A model generated the notes under the pieces. The model did no database searches and was not told the origin of the DNA. It saw nothing but the letters and a program-made list of their open reading frames with translations. From Filomicrobium sp. (GTDB lineage Bacteria; Pseudomonadota; Alphaproteobacteria; Rhizobiales; Hyphomicrobiaceae), in NCBI GenBank assembly GCA_021775655.1, contig JAJFHK010000357.1, positions 1-8,957 on the forward strand: 8,957 nt of DNA, written 5' to 3'. Every line of letters begins with the position of its first letter. Position 1 is the first letter of the stretch. The translations under genes and the position numbers were made by a program. This document shows positions 1 through 7,152 of the stretch, piece after piece.

Positions 1-159
1 TGCAACAAGTATCTCTTGGCTGCCGCGGGTCTCTCTTCTGGTGACACAAAGACTTTCACACAGTGGTACGAATTCGGGATAGCGCTCGACGTCAGCGACC
101 AGATCAAACATCTGGGCTGTCGTGAAACGTAGACGTCGACGGCTGGTGAAGGTCGGCAT
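1..159 (-). CDS. RatA/COQ10-like START-domain protein, 3' part outside the window
   Basis: This is the first 53 codons of a gene that runs off the left edge. The reading starts MPTFTSRRRLRFTTAQMFDL and continues through VADVERYPEFVPLC, which is the typical N-terminus of the COQ10/RatA family of START-domain (polyketide cyclase-like) proteins. COQ10 members bind ubiquinone or its precursors and support respiration; the E. coli member RatA was described as a toxin acting on 70S ribosome assembly. Proteins in the position next to lipA in alphaproteobacteria are usually annotated either way. The ATG lies 34 bases downstream of the lipA stop on the same strand, so co-transcription with lipA is likely. 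No strong Shine-Dalgarno sequence is seen. The frame is open to base 1. The family call is firm from this motif; which of the two functions applies cannot be decided from the fragment. Confidence 0.85.
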   Translation of the reverse strand, partial: MPTFTSRRRLRFTTAQMFDLVADVERYPEFVPLCESLCVTRRETRGSQEILVA

Positions 160-193
160 GCGGTGACTGTTCTTCGCTAGTTGCTTTTTTTGC

Positions 194-1162
194 CTAAGTT
201 TGCAGGCTTGCGTAAGTTTTCACGCGTGCTTCGCGAAGACGCTCAAAGTCCTCACCAGCGTGGTAGCTTGATCGCGTCATGGGGCTCGAGGAGACCAACA
301 AGAATCCCTTAGTGAGGGCCGTTCGCTTGTAAGCCGCGAATTCGTCAGGCGGGACATACCGTTTGACTTCGGCGTGCTTTCGGGTCGGCTGCAGGTATTG
401 GCCGATGGTCAGGAAATCGACGTCAGCAGTGCGCAGGTCATCCATGAGTTGGAGAACTTCTTCGCGCTCCTCACCAAGCCCGACCATAATGCCCGACTTC
501 GTGAACATCGTCGGATCAAGATCCTTGACCCTCTGTAGCAGTCGCAGGGAATGGAAGTAGCGCGCGCCGGGCCGAATTTTCAAGTAGAGGCCAGGCACTG
601 TCTCCAGGTTGTGATTGAAGACATCGGGCTTTGCTTCCACTACGATTTCCAGGGCTCCATCCTTCCGCAGAAAATCGGGTGTTAGGATCTCGATGGTTGT
701 GTTTGGGGCGCAATTTCGTATCGCTGTAATAACGTCAGCAAAGTGCTGCGCGCCCCCATCGGACAGGTCGTCGCGGTCCACCGATGTGATGACGACGTGC
801 TCGAGGCCGAGTTTTGCGACTGCTTCCCCGACGCGTTCTGGTTCACCCTGGTCGAGCGGGAGTGGCAGACCGGTTCGGACGTTGCAGAATGCACAAGCGC
901 GCGTGCAGGTGTCGCCCATGATCATCATGGTGGCGTGGCGCTTTTCCCAGCACTCACCGATGTTGGGGCAGCCTGCCTCCTCGCAGACGGTATGGAGACC
1001 GTTTTCGCGAACGATTTCACGAGTACGCGCGTATTCCGGTGAACCGGCGGCGCGCACACGTATCCACGGTGGTTTCGGAAGGACCGGCGTGTCCGGCCGG
1101 TGCGCCTTTTCAGGGTGGCGGGCGGCACCATTGGGGCCACGGTTGTCGAGGATAGTGACCAT
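194..1162 (-). CDS. lipA: Lipoyl synthase
   Basis: LipA is a radical SAM enzyme that inserts two sulfur atoms into protein-bound octanoyl groups to make lipoyl cofactors for the 2-oxoacid dehydrogenases and the glycine cleavage system. The protein has 322 residues, normal for the family. The auxiliary cluster motif CX4CX5C is at Cys60, Cys65 and Cys71. The radical SAM motif CX3CX2C is at Cys86, Cys90 and Cys93. The C-terminal RSSYHAG motif, with the serine that ligates the auxiliary cluster, is at 297-303. The N-terminus with HPEKAHRPD and WIRVRA is typical of alphaproteobacterial LipA and supports the ATG at 1162. The gene lies between a GlsB-type gene and a RatA/COQ10-like gene on the same strand. 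The usual partner genes for pyruvate dehydrogenase are missing from the neighbourhood. All catalytic residues are intact. Confidence 0.98.
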   Translation of the reverse strand: MVTILDNRGPNGAARHPEKAHRPDTPVLPKPPWIRVRAAGSPEYARTREIVRENGLHTVCEEAGCPNIGECWEKRHATMMIMGDTCTRACAFCNVRTGLPLPLDQGEPERVGEAVAKLGLEHVVITSVDRDDLSDGGAQHFADVITAIRNCAPNTTIEILTPDFLRKDGALEIVVEAKPDVFNHNLETVPGLYLKIRPGARYFHSLRLLQRVKDLDPTMFTKSGIMVGLGEEREEVLQLMDDLRTADVDFLTIGQYLQPTRKHAEVKRYVPPDEFAAYKRTALTKGFLLVSSSPMTRSSYHAGEDFERLREARVKTYASLQT

Positions 1163-1187
1163 CGCCGAGCGTCCATACTTTTAGGAT

Positions 1188-1199
1188 TGCCGATCGGCA
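1188..1199. promoter_or_regulatory. 12-bp perfect palindrome in the lipA leader, possible operator
   Basis: TGCCGATCGGCA is a perfect 12-bp palindrome 25 bases upstream of the lipA ATG, between the candidate promoter and the start codon. An 8-bp GATCGATC palindrome lies close by at 1208-1215. The position fits a repressor site, but no known alphaproteobacterial regulator with this site comes to mind, and short palindromes arise by chance in GC-rich DNA. Confidence 0.25.
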
Positions 1200-1225
1200 C
1201 CATGCCAGATCGATCCACGCCCGTT

Positions 1226-1255
1226 ATTATTTGGCGAAAACCCTCGTGAATTCAA
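1226..1255 (-). promoter_or_regulatory. Candidate sigma-70 promoter for lipA
   Basis: On the minus strand TTGAAT (1250-1255) is followed after 18 bases by AATAAT (1226-1231), about 63 bases before the lipA start. This is an imperfect match to the -35 and -10 consensus. It would let lipA be expressed separately from the GlsB-type genes upstream. Confidence 0.35.
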
Positions 1256-1283
1256 CACGGCGTAAGGTCTTAGTTTGCCGGTC

Positions 1284-1556
1284 TTAACGCGCGATAATCC
1301 GCGCGATGATGACAATGATAACGGCACCGATCGTGGAAACCACAATCTGATTGCCCCAAATTCCCAGATCGAATGGCAGCTGCAGAAGCCCCATTTGCAC
1401 AAGGCTTCCGCCGAGGATTGCACCGATGACACCAACAAACAAGTTACGGATCAGTCCACCGCCACCAACGAGTAGGCCGGCCAACCAACCTGCAATCAGG
1501 CCATTGATAGCCATGATGACCCACGGGTTTTCCAGATAGGCCAGCACTTGCTCCAT
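1284..1556 (-). CDS. GlsB/YeaQ/YmgE-family small membrane protein, copy 2
   Basis: A 90-residue hydrophobic protein with about three membrane segments and the glycine-rich pattern of the GlsB/YeaQ/YmgE (transglycosylase-associated) family. GLIAGWLAGLLVGGGGLI forms the first hairpin, GVIGAILGG the second segment, and STIGAVIIVIIARIIAR the C-terminal helix. The family sits in the inner membrane and is linked to envelope or general stress; no enzymatic activity is established. The start is an ATG with AAAGG about 9 bases upstream. It follows a homologous gene by 25 bases, so the two are probably co-transcribed tandem duplicates. A single gene of this type next to lipA is, as I recall, usual in rhizobia; the pair is a local addition. 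Confidence 0.88.
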   Translation of the reverse strand: MEQVLAYLENPWVIMAINGLIAGWLAGLLVGGGGLIRNLFVGVIGAILGGSLVQMGLLQLPFDLGIWGNQIVVSTIGAVIIVIIARIIAR

Positions 1557-1581
1557 GCGTCAGACCTTTAAGATTCCGGTT

Positions 1582-1836
1582 TCAGACAATGAGACGGGCG
1601 AGAATGACGACGACAATTGCACCAATCGTGGCCGTTACAATCTGCGCCAGCAAAGGGTTCTTGATGCCCAGCCGAACGCCGAGTTGGTCAAGGAGATAAC
1701 CTCCAACGAAAGCACCGATCACTCCTGAAACGAGATATTGAATTAGCCCGCCACCCAATACGATAAATGACGCGAGCCAACCTGCAATGAGACCGATTAC
1801 GAGGAAGACGACGATCTGTTGAGTTCTGGCATCCAT
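1582..1836 (-). CDS. GlsB/YeaQ/YmgE-family small membrane protein, copy 1
   Basis: An 84-residue membrane protein starting MDARTQQIVVF. It is homologous to its downstream neighbour: GLIAGWLAS, GGGLI, SGVIGAFVGGYLL and TATIGAIVVVILARLIV fall in the same order and spacing. A longer reading from an ATG at 1851 is possible, but a GGAGG ribosome site lies 8 bases before the ATG at 1836 and in fact overlaps that longer coding stretch, so the shorter start is preferred. The C-terminal charged arginine followed by hydrophobic residues is typical of this family. Family membership is clear; its precise role is not known. Confidence 0.87.
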   Translation of the reverse strand: MDARTQQIVVFLVIGLIAGWLASFIVLGGGLIQYLVSGVIGAFVGGYLLDQLGVRLGIKNPLLAQIVTATIGAIVVVILARLIV

Positions 1837-1923
1837 GCGGACTGCCTCCATTTGACGTTGATTGTTTCGAGCCCAATCACGACGCAGAATCGGCAGCGAA
1901 CGAAGAACAGGAACTGATCTCGC

Positions 1924-2217
1924 CTAAGCGTGGCAGCGAGCACCAAGGTACTGATTGAGCAGTTCGTTATAGCGGTTGGCAAGTTTCCGATCCCGGTCTG
2001 AGACACGGCGCCCGGCATTCACGCGCTCTACCTTCGAAGGAACACCGCTACCGTCCATCCGGCGCAATTCGGCGCGGATCGATTTACATGATGCACCAAG
2101 AGGGAGTGGTTGGGCACTCGGTCCATTGCCGCCTGCGCAACCCGCCAATGATAGCAGGGTAGCAGCTGCCGCCGCACCCAGAATTGATTTAATCGCTGTC
2201 AATCGTGCTGAAAACAC
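1924..2217 (-). CDS. Small lipoprotein with a Cys-bounded domain (lipoprotein A)
   Basis: A 97-residue predicted lipoprotein. The signal peptide has a basic start, a hydrophobic core, and the lipobox LAGC with the lipidated cysteine at Cys27. A short GGNGPSAQPLPL linker is followed by a domain bounded by Cys44 and Cys95, which could form a disulfide in the periplasm. The domain has the pattern C-x13-G-x-P-x5-V-x2-G-R and then a charged helical stretch ending NRYNELLNQYLGARC. The same pattern occurs in the lipoprotein at 2703-3389, so the two are paralogues. The start is GTG behind GGAGGG, and both elements are repeated at the neighbouring lipoprotein. I do not recognise a named family, and no function can be assigned. 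Confidence 0.8.
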   Translation of the reverse strand: MFSARLTAIKSILGAAAAATLLSLAGCAGGNGPSAQPLPLGASCKSIRAELRRMDGSGVPSKVERVNAGRRVSDRDRKLANRYNELLNQYLGARCHA

Positions 2218-2227
2218 GATGCCCTCC
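2202..2227. repeat. Direct repeat copy 1: ribosome site and start region of lipoprotein A
   Basis: This 26-base stretch matches 2536-2561 at 24 of 26 positions, 334 bases apart in the same orientation. On the coding strand it holds GGAGGG, the GTG start and the codons for FSAR. It indicates that the two lipoprotein genes come from a duplication, or that the start region is conserved for translation control. Confidence 0.8.
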
Positions 2228-2350
2228 GGTCATGAGTCGCTACGTTCACAGTCATTCACCATAACTCGAAATGCTTCGCAAGCGGCGGTGGCAAGTGTGT
2301 GGCAACGATGCTGCGCTGAACTGCCGCCCCTTATGCCTGCAGCTTGCAGA

Positions 2351-2551
2351 TCAGGGTCGGCCTAAGCCAAATACGCGTGCCGAGCTGGCTGTTTTTGTGG
2401 TGTCTGTTGCGGGTTGGGAATCTTGTGCGTTTGGTGCTGCGATTTCGGAGACGCCCGGGCCGTTACCCCCTGCACAACCAGCCAAGGCAAGAACCACCGC
2501 AGTGGAAATACCTAGGATCGCAGTCATTGCCAACGATCGCGCTGAAAACAC
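2351..2551 (-). CDS. Short lipoprotein lacking the Cys-bounded domain (lipoprotein B)
   Basis: A 66-residue predicted lipoprotein starting at GTG. Its signal peptide and first mature residues resemble those of lipoprotein A: FSAR near the start, a hydrophobic core, the lipobox LAGC with Cys26, then AGGNGP. The longer reading from 2596 is rejected because the GGAGGG ribosome site and GTG codon are the conserved elements shared with lipoprotein A. After the GGNGP linker the mature part is only about 40 residues, rich in Ser, Thr, Ala and Asp (for example TDTTKTASSARVFGLG), and has no second cysteine. It looks like a duplicate that has lost or never had the globular domain. No remnant of that domain is readable in the downstream spacer 2218-2350. 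It may be a real small lipoprotein or a decaying copy. Confidence 0.6.
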   Translation of the reverse strand: MFSARSLAMTAILGISTAVVLALAGCAGGNGPGVSEIAAPNAQDSQPATDTTKTASSARVFGLGRP

Positions 2552-2561
2552 GATTCCCTCC
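2536..2561. repeat. Direct repeat copy 2: ribosome site and start region of lipoprotein B
   Basis: Partner of 2202-2227, with 24 of 26 bases identical. It carries the same GGAGGG, GTG and FSAR codons. The conservation at the nucleotide level supports the GTG start for both genes. Confidence 0.8.
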
Positions 2562-2696
2562 AGTGAAAGACGCCACTTCCGATCGTCACACACCACAAGT
2601 TTTTATACTACGCAAGCTATGTCGCTCGACGTGTTGCTACGATGCCGCACGCAAAGGATCGTTGTCGGCAGAGACCTGCTTGGCGATTTTCCATTA

Positions 2697-2711
2697 GCCC
2701 AATTATTGGGC
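2697..2711. terminator. Short inverted repeat at the end of lipoprotein C, weak terminator candidate
   Basis: GCCCAATTATTGGGC is an inverted repeat that can fold into a 6-bp stem with a 3-base loop. On the minus strand it overlaps the end of the lipoprotein C gene and contains its TAA stop in the loop. There is no run of T after it, so any termination would be weak; mRNA end protection is an alternative. Confidence 0.3.
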
Positions 2712-3389
2712 GGTGGTGGCTGTTTTCGTTGCTGCTGCGGCGGCGGCTGGAACCGTGGTGACGATGCCCGCCGTTTTCTGGAATTGGGTGGCAGGTGGGC
2801 TTGTTGCTGCGGCTTGTTCTGCCGCGGCAGGTGGTTTGACAGTTGCTTGTGACTTCTTGTTTTCGGTGGTTGCCTGAGCGGAGGTGGTGGTCTTTGAAGC
2901 AGACTTTGTTGTCGCTGCAGGTACGGCAGCGGCTTTTGTTGCGGGTGCTGTTTTCGCAGGTGCTTGTGCGGCCTCTTTCACCGCCGCCTGTGTCGTCGAA
3001 GTCGGCGGTGTCGCGACTGCTGCTGACTTGGCGGCTGGCTTCGCAGGCTTGTTTTTTGGGGAAGCCAGCGTCGAGCACTTCTGCTGGAATTCGTTGTTGG
3101 CCTTATCCAATTCGGTCATCCTGGCAAGAGCCTCGCGCTTGACGCTGGCGGTTTTGCTTTTGCCGGTGGAAACTTTGGCGATCCGGTCGGGTGTACCTTC
3201 TTTTCGCAACTCGTCGATGCGCGCCATCAGCGAGACACACGCAGGATCAATTCGCTGGGCCTTCTTGGCCTTGTCAGCGTCTTCAATGATTGATCCAGTG
3301 CTGAGCGCCACGCTCCCGTCGCTCGCGCAACCGGTCAAGGCGACTGCAAGCGTCAGGACAGAACCGGCGATTGCTGTATGAAATGTCAT
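2703..3389 (-). CDS. Lipoprotein with a Cys-bounded domain and a long Ala/Lys/Thr/Pro tail (lipoprotein C)
   Basis: A 228-residue predicted lipoprotein. The lipobox LTGC puts the lipidated cysteine at Cys21. Residues 51-105 form a Cys-bounded domain with the pattern C-x13-G-x-P-x5-V-x2-G-K and a charged helical stretch ending in Cys105. The spacing from the first cysteine through to the second glycine is identical to that in lipoprotein A. From about residue 110 to the end the protein is almost entirely Ala, Lys, Thr, Pro, Ser and Gln, with AAKSAA, PATKAAA and VPAAAAAATKTATT stretches. It has no predicted fold and is net positive. Such tails occur in envelope proteins that reach through or bind peptidoglycan, which is inference here. 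The ATG has GGGGA 7 bases upstream. No named family is recognised. Confidence 0.8.
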   Translation of the reverse strand: MTFHTAIAGSVLTLAVALTGCASDGSVALSTGSIIEDADKAKKAQRIDPACVSLMARIDELRKEGTPDRIAKVSTGKSKTASVKREALARMTELDKANNEFQQKCSTLASPKNKPAKPAAKSAAVATPPTSTTQAAVKEAAQAPAKTAPATKAAAVPAATTKSASKTTTSAQATTENKKSQATVKPPAAAEQAAATSPPATQFQKTAGIVTTVPAAAAAATKTATTAQ

Positions 3390-3520
3390 TATTTTCCCCG
3401 TTTTTTCTGGGTCGCGAGCGAATCATTTGCCCGCCGTCCTCAAAGTGTGAAGCACTCGTTCCCGCTTGCAGCAAGGACGATTAGCTATTGGCAAACAGGG
3501 AATTTGATGTGTCGGTGAAC

Positions 3521-3555
3521 AAAAAAACGCCATCAGTGCTTTTGCAGCAACAGGC
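3521..3555 (-). terminator. Possible terminator downstream of the DUF5076 gene
   Basis: On the minus strand an imperfect hairpin (GCC and GGC ends, TGC and GCA inside) runs into seven consecutive T at 3521-3527. It lies 54 to 88 bases after the stop of the DUF5076 gene and before the lipoprotein array. The stem is weak. A separate 5-bp stem, GCCAA and TTGGC, lies at 3554-3570. The rest of the 219-base spacer 3390-3608 shows no gene. Confidence 0.3.
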
Positions 3556-3608
3556 CAAGCGGTGTTTGGCGCAAAGCTTTTCTCGGATCCAGTGGCGGAG
3601 GACCGGCG

Positions 3609-3941
3609 CTAATGCTCGGTACGACCCTTGATCCGGCCAGACATAGCGACTTCGTTAGTCTGCATATTGTGATCGAATGCATCCTGAATTTTGGAGTTCG
3701 CTTCGGCGCGGGTCATTTGACCGTCCATTTCGACGGCATTGGCGACATGCTGGGCCACGTCTGAGAGCAATCGCCCCCATTCGGAGACATCGTCGCGAAA
3801 TGTCTCGGGATCGAATATGACCTGGAGCGCGCCGTCTGCGACCCAAGCGCGGAGCACTTCGACAGCCTCGTTGGCGTCGACGACGCCGTCTGGAAGCTCG
3901 AGTTCCTCGGGGAGGTCGTCGAGATCATCGTCGTCGTGCAT
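3609..3941 (-). CDS. DUF5076 domain protein
   Basis: A 110-residue acidic protein. After a very acidic N-terminus (MHDDDDLDDLPEELELP) it shows VEVLRAWVADGALQVIFDP at about 27-45 and the helix WGRLLSDVAQHVANAVEMDG at about 55-74, which match my memory of DUF5076. The C-terminal half, with RAEANSKIQDAFDHNMQTN, is also helical. The family has no established biochemical role. In rhizobial genomes, as I recall it, members occur within the pyruvate dehydrogenase cluster. The ATG at 3941 is preferred over one at 3965, because AGAGGG lies before it and the longer start has no ribosome site. It lies 112 bases after ftsB on the same strand. Confidence 0.75.
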   Translation of the reverse strand: MHDDDDLDDLPEELELPDGVVDANEAVEVLRAWVADGALQVIFDPETFRDDVSEWGRLLSDVAQHVANAVEMDGQMTRAEANSKIQDAFDHNMQTNEVAMSGRIKGRTEH

Positions 3942-4053
3942 CGTCCCACACCCTCTGTCATTCATGCCCGGTGGTCAAAAGAGCTAACAGATTATGGATT
4001 GCTCGGCGAGATTTGGTGAAGGCATTTTCCCCCTAAATACGGACCGACAATTA

Positions 4054-4398
4054 TCAACGCAACTGGATGAGGCGGTCTTGGGGATTGGCATACCCGAGGA
4101 ATTGCCTCGCAATTTCTTCGACGATGTCAGAGTCGGGTATTTCGGGGGCCAGTAAGGCTATCTCGCGTTCGAGGCGGTGTTTTGCCTTTTGCAAAGTTCC
4201 CGATTGGAATTCGAGAGCCGTGGAACGGGTCAAAAGGCCGGTCCGGGCCTCTAAGCCGTATCGACCTGAGATTGTGTGGTAGCTGAAATAACCTGTCAGC
4301 CCGATGCAGACTGTCAGCGTAAAGAGCTGCCAGCTAAGGACGCGCCACTTTGTTCTAGGCCGGTAGGACACTGTTTGACTTTTCGATACGCGGAACAC
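4054..4398 (-). CDS. ftsB: FtsB/DivIC-type septum formation initiator
   Basis: A bitopic division protein of the FtsB/DivIC family, which joins FtsL and FtsQ in the FtsQLB complex that triggers septal peptidoglycan synthesis. The 114 residues have a basic N-terminal stretch, one membrane segment at about 20-40 and the family's Y-H-x6-YGL junction near 40-49. A periplasmic coiled coil follows at about 52-84 (LQKAKHRLEREIALL), then the C-terminal motif DIVEEIARQFLGYANPQDRLI. The start is taken as GTG at 4398, giving MFRVSKSQT; another GTG at codon 10 is possible, and neither has a strong ribosome site. It lies downstream of eno on the same strand, the usual alphaproteobacterial order. Unusually visible is a CtrA-type box in its promoter region. 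Confidence 0.9.
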   Translation of the reverse strand: MFRVSKSQTVSYRPRTKWRVLSWQLFTLTVCIGLTGYFSYHTISGRYGLEARTGLLTRSTALEFQSGTLQKAKHRLEREIALLAPEIPDSDIVEEIARQFLGYANPQDRLIQLR

Positions 4399-4442
4399 TT
4401 TGTTGGCACCAACGGTAACGCCGCCGCCTTAAGGTCGTGTGA

Positions 4443-4471
4443 ATTATCCTATTTTAACAGCGCCTTAACGG
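4443..4471 (-). promoter_or_regulatory. Candidate ftsB promoter overlapping the CtrA-type box
   Basis: On the minus strand GATAAT at 4443-4448 is a good -10 element. The hexamer 17 bases upstream (4466-4471, CCGTTA) is a poor -35, as is common for activator-dependent promoters. The CtrA-type box covers this -35 region. Transcription would begin about 38 bases before the ftsB start. Confidence 0.4.
4454..4469 (+). promoter_or_regulatory. CtrA-type box upstream of ftsB
   Basis: TTAACAGCGCCTTAAC fits the CtrA consensus TTAA-N7-TTAAC exactly. CtrA is the master cell-cycle response regulator of alphaproteobacteria and controls several division genes. The box ends 55 bases upstream of the ftsB start, in the eno-ftsB spacer, at the place where CtrA sites commonly overlap the -35 element. 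The match is to the full two-half-site motif. Confidence 0.6.
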
Positions 4472-4513
4472 TTGCGGCGAAGATGTGGTCGGATGTTTTC
4501 TCCTATAACCGAT

Positions 4514-6075
<1,562 letters not shown>

Positions 6076-6085
6076 CTTGGCCAGT

Positions 6086-6150
6086 CCCGCACGCAATGCT
6101 TTTCAAAACACCCGAAACCGGGCTGCGCATTTGTGCGGGCCTCTTTTTTT
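6086..6150 (+). terminator. Intrinsic terminator 40 bases before queC
   Basis: CCCGCAC (6086-6092) pairs with GTGCGGG (6133-6139), and after a small internal loop AATGC (6095-6099) pairs with GCATT (6127-6131). A second small hairpin, CCCG-AAAC-CGGG (6111-6122), sits in the loop. The stem is followed by CCTC and seven T at 6144-6150. The orientation is plus. No plus-strand gene precedes it in the window, so it is best read as an attenuator of the que operon or the end of a small RNA. Confidence 0.75.
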
Positions 6151-6190
6151 ATTATGGTGGCGATCCCTTGAACCCTCTGGCGTGGAGCTC

Positions 6191-6892
6191 ATGACGTCGA
6201 AAGCCCTTGTACTGTTTTCCGGTGGACAGGATTCGACCGTTTGCCTCGCGTGGGCGCTTGAGCGTTTCGAATCCGTGGAAACGATCGGTTTTGACTATGG
6301 CCAGCGGCATAGAATTGAACTTGATGCGAGGAGGGAGGTTCTTTGTCGGCTCGGCAAGATATTGCCCCAAGGGGCCGGGCGGTTAGGGCAGGATCATCTA
6401 TTGGTATTGCCCGAACTGGGGGCGATCAGCGATACGGCGCTGACACGCAATGCGGAAATCGTAATGACGGATGCCGGCCTACCTTCAACGTTCGTACCGG
6501 GGCGAAACGTCATTTTCCTTACCTATGCCGCAGCAATTGCTTATCGGCGCGACATCTCGACCCTAGTCGGTGGCATGTGCGAGACCGACTATTCGGGCTA
6601 TCCAGATTGCCGCAATGCCACCCTTGCCAGTTTGGCCGATAGCCTATCACTGGCGATGGACCGCAAGTTCATGATCGAGACGCCGCTCATGTATCTCGAC
6701 AAGGCGGCGACCTGGGCACTTGGGAACGACCTTGGTGGAGCTGCGCTGGTTGAGTTGATCGTCGAGCATACCCATACCTGCTACTTGGGTGAGCGGTCGC
6801 ATCGCTACAGTTGGGGTTACGGTTGTGGTAGGTGCCCGGCTTGCGAATTGCGTGCGAAGGGTTTTGAGAAATGGCAGACCGAAGCGAATTGA
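6191..6892 (+). CDS. queC: 7-cyano-7-deazaguanine (preQ0) synthase
   Basis: QueC uses ATP and ammonia to convert 7-carboxy-7-deazaguanine to preQ0 in queuosine biosynthesis. The 233 residues are the usual length. The ATP pyrophosphatase P-loop SGGQDST is at 10-16. [11 protein letters not shown] at 34-44, FVPGRN at 101-106 and the DYSGYPDCR substrate motif at 133-141 are all present. The zinc site is formed by Cys197, Cys212, Cys215 and Cys218 (CGRCPAC). An upstream reading from 6056 is open but crosses the terminator hairpin. The ATG at 6191 has GGAG 3 bases before it and gives the family N-terminus ([13 protein letters not shown]). It is the first gene of a que operon with queE, queD and queF. 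Confidence 0.97.
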   Translation: MTSKALVLFSGGQDSTVCLAWALERFESVETIGFDYGQRHRIELDARREVLCRLGKILPQGAGRLGQDHLLVLPELGAISDTALTRNAEIVMTDAGLPSTFVPGRNVIFLTYAAAIAYRRDISTLVGGMCETDYSGYPDCRNATLASLADSLSLAMDRKFMIETPLMYLDKAATWALGNDLGGAALVELIVEHTHTCYLGERSHRYSWGYGCGRCPACELRAKGFEKWQTEAN

Positions 6893-7125
6893 TGCAGGCC
6901 ATCGAGCTGGCGTTGGCTGGCAAGTGGGACGAAGCCCATAAGGTCGTGCAGAAGCACGAAGATGATAAGACCGCCTGCTTTATCCACGCAATTCTGCACC
7001 AGCAAGAAGGTGATGAAGCGAACGCTATGTATTGGTTTCGGCGCGCTGGGGTCGAAGGCCGGCCGGACGGTGGGTTGGAAGGAATGCTTCGCGAACTTCG
7101 AGATGAACTCGGGCGACAACCGTAG
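6871..7125 (+). CDS. Conserved hypothetical helical protein in the que operon
   Basis: An 84-residue soluble protein whose start lies inside the end of queC (22-base overlap), behind GAAGGG. A second in-frame ATG at 6892 overlaps the queC stop as TGATG and would shorten it by seven residues; either way translation is probably coupled to queC. The sequence is helical: [20 protein letters not shown], then [20 protein letters not shown] and [21 protein letters not shown]. Trp19, His23, Cys36, His39 and His43 and the EGD-x2-NA-x-YW-x-RRAG pattern stand out. I recall similar conserved hypotheticals in other proteobacteria but no name for them. The YWFRRAG part resembles half of a Sel1 or TPR helical pair. 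A role in the queuosine pathway would be inference from position only. Confidence 0.75.
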   Translation: MADRSELMQAIELALAGKWDEAHKVVQKHEDDKTACFIHAILHQQEGDEANAMYWFRRAGVEGRPDGGLEGMLRELRDELGRQP

Positions 7126-7152
7126 GTCCTGTCCGGCGTTGAATTGAGGAAC

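Noticed and set aside
45..75. Apparent frameshift in the RatA/COQ10-like gene.
   Set aside because: It came from misjoining the bases at 60/61; the correct reading PEFVPLCESL is continuous.
615..1184. Open plus-strand frame of 189 codons opposite lipA.
   Set aside because: lipA is unmistakable on the minus strand with all its cluster cysteines; the overlap is a shadow.
2218..2350. Remnant of a Cys-bounded domain after the short lipoprotein.
   Set aside because: All three minus-strand frames were read; none shows the G-x-P or V-x2-G pattern.
2271..2852. Open plus-strand frame of 193 codons across the lipoprotein spacer.
   Set aside because: Cys- and Gly-runs are the reverse reading of the low-complexity tail; no ribosome site and no family resemblance.
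2884..3381. Open plus-strand frame of 165 codons opposite lipoprotein C.
   Set aside because: It is antisense to a gene with a signal peptide, ribosome site and a paralogue; the frame is open because of the Ala/Lys/Thr-rich codons on the other strand.
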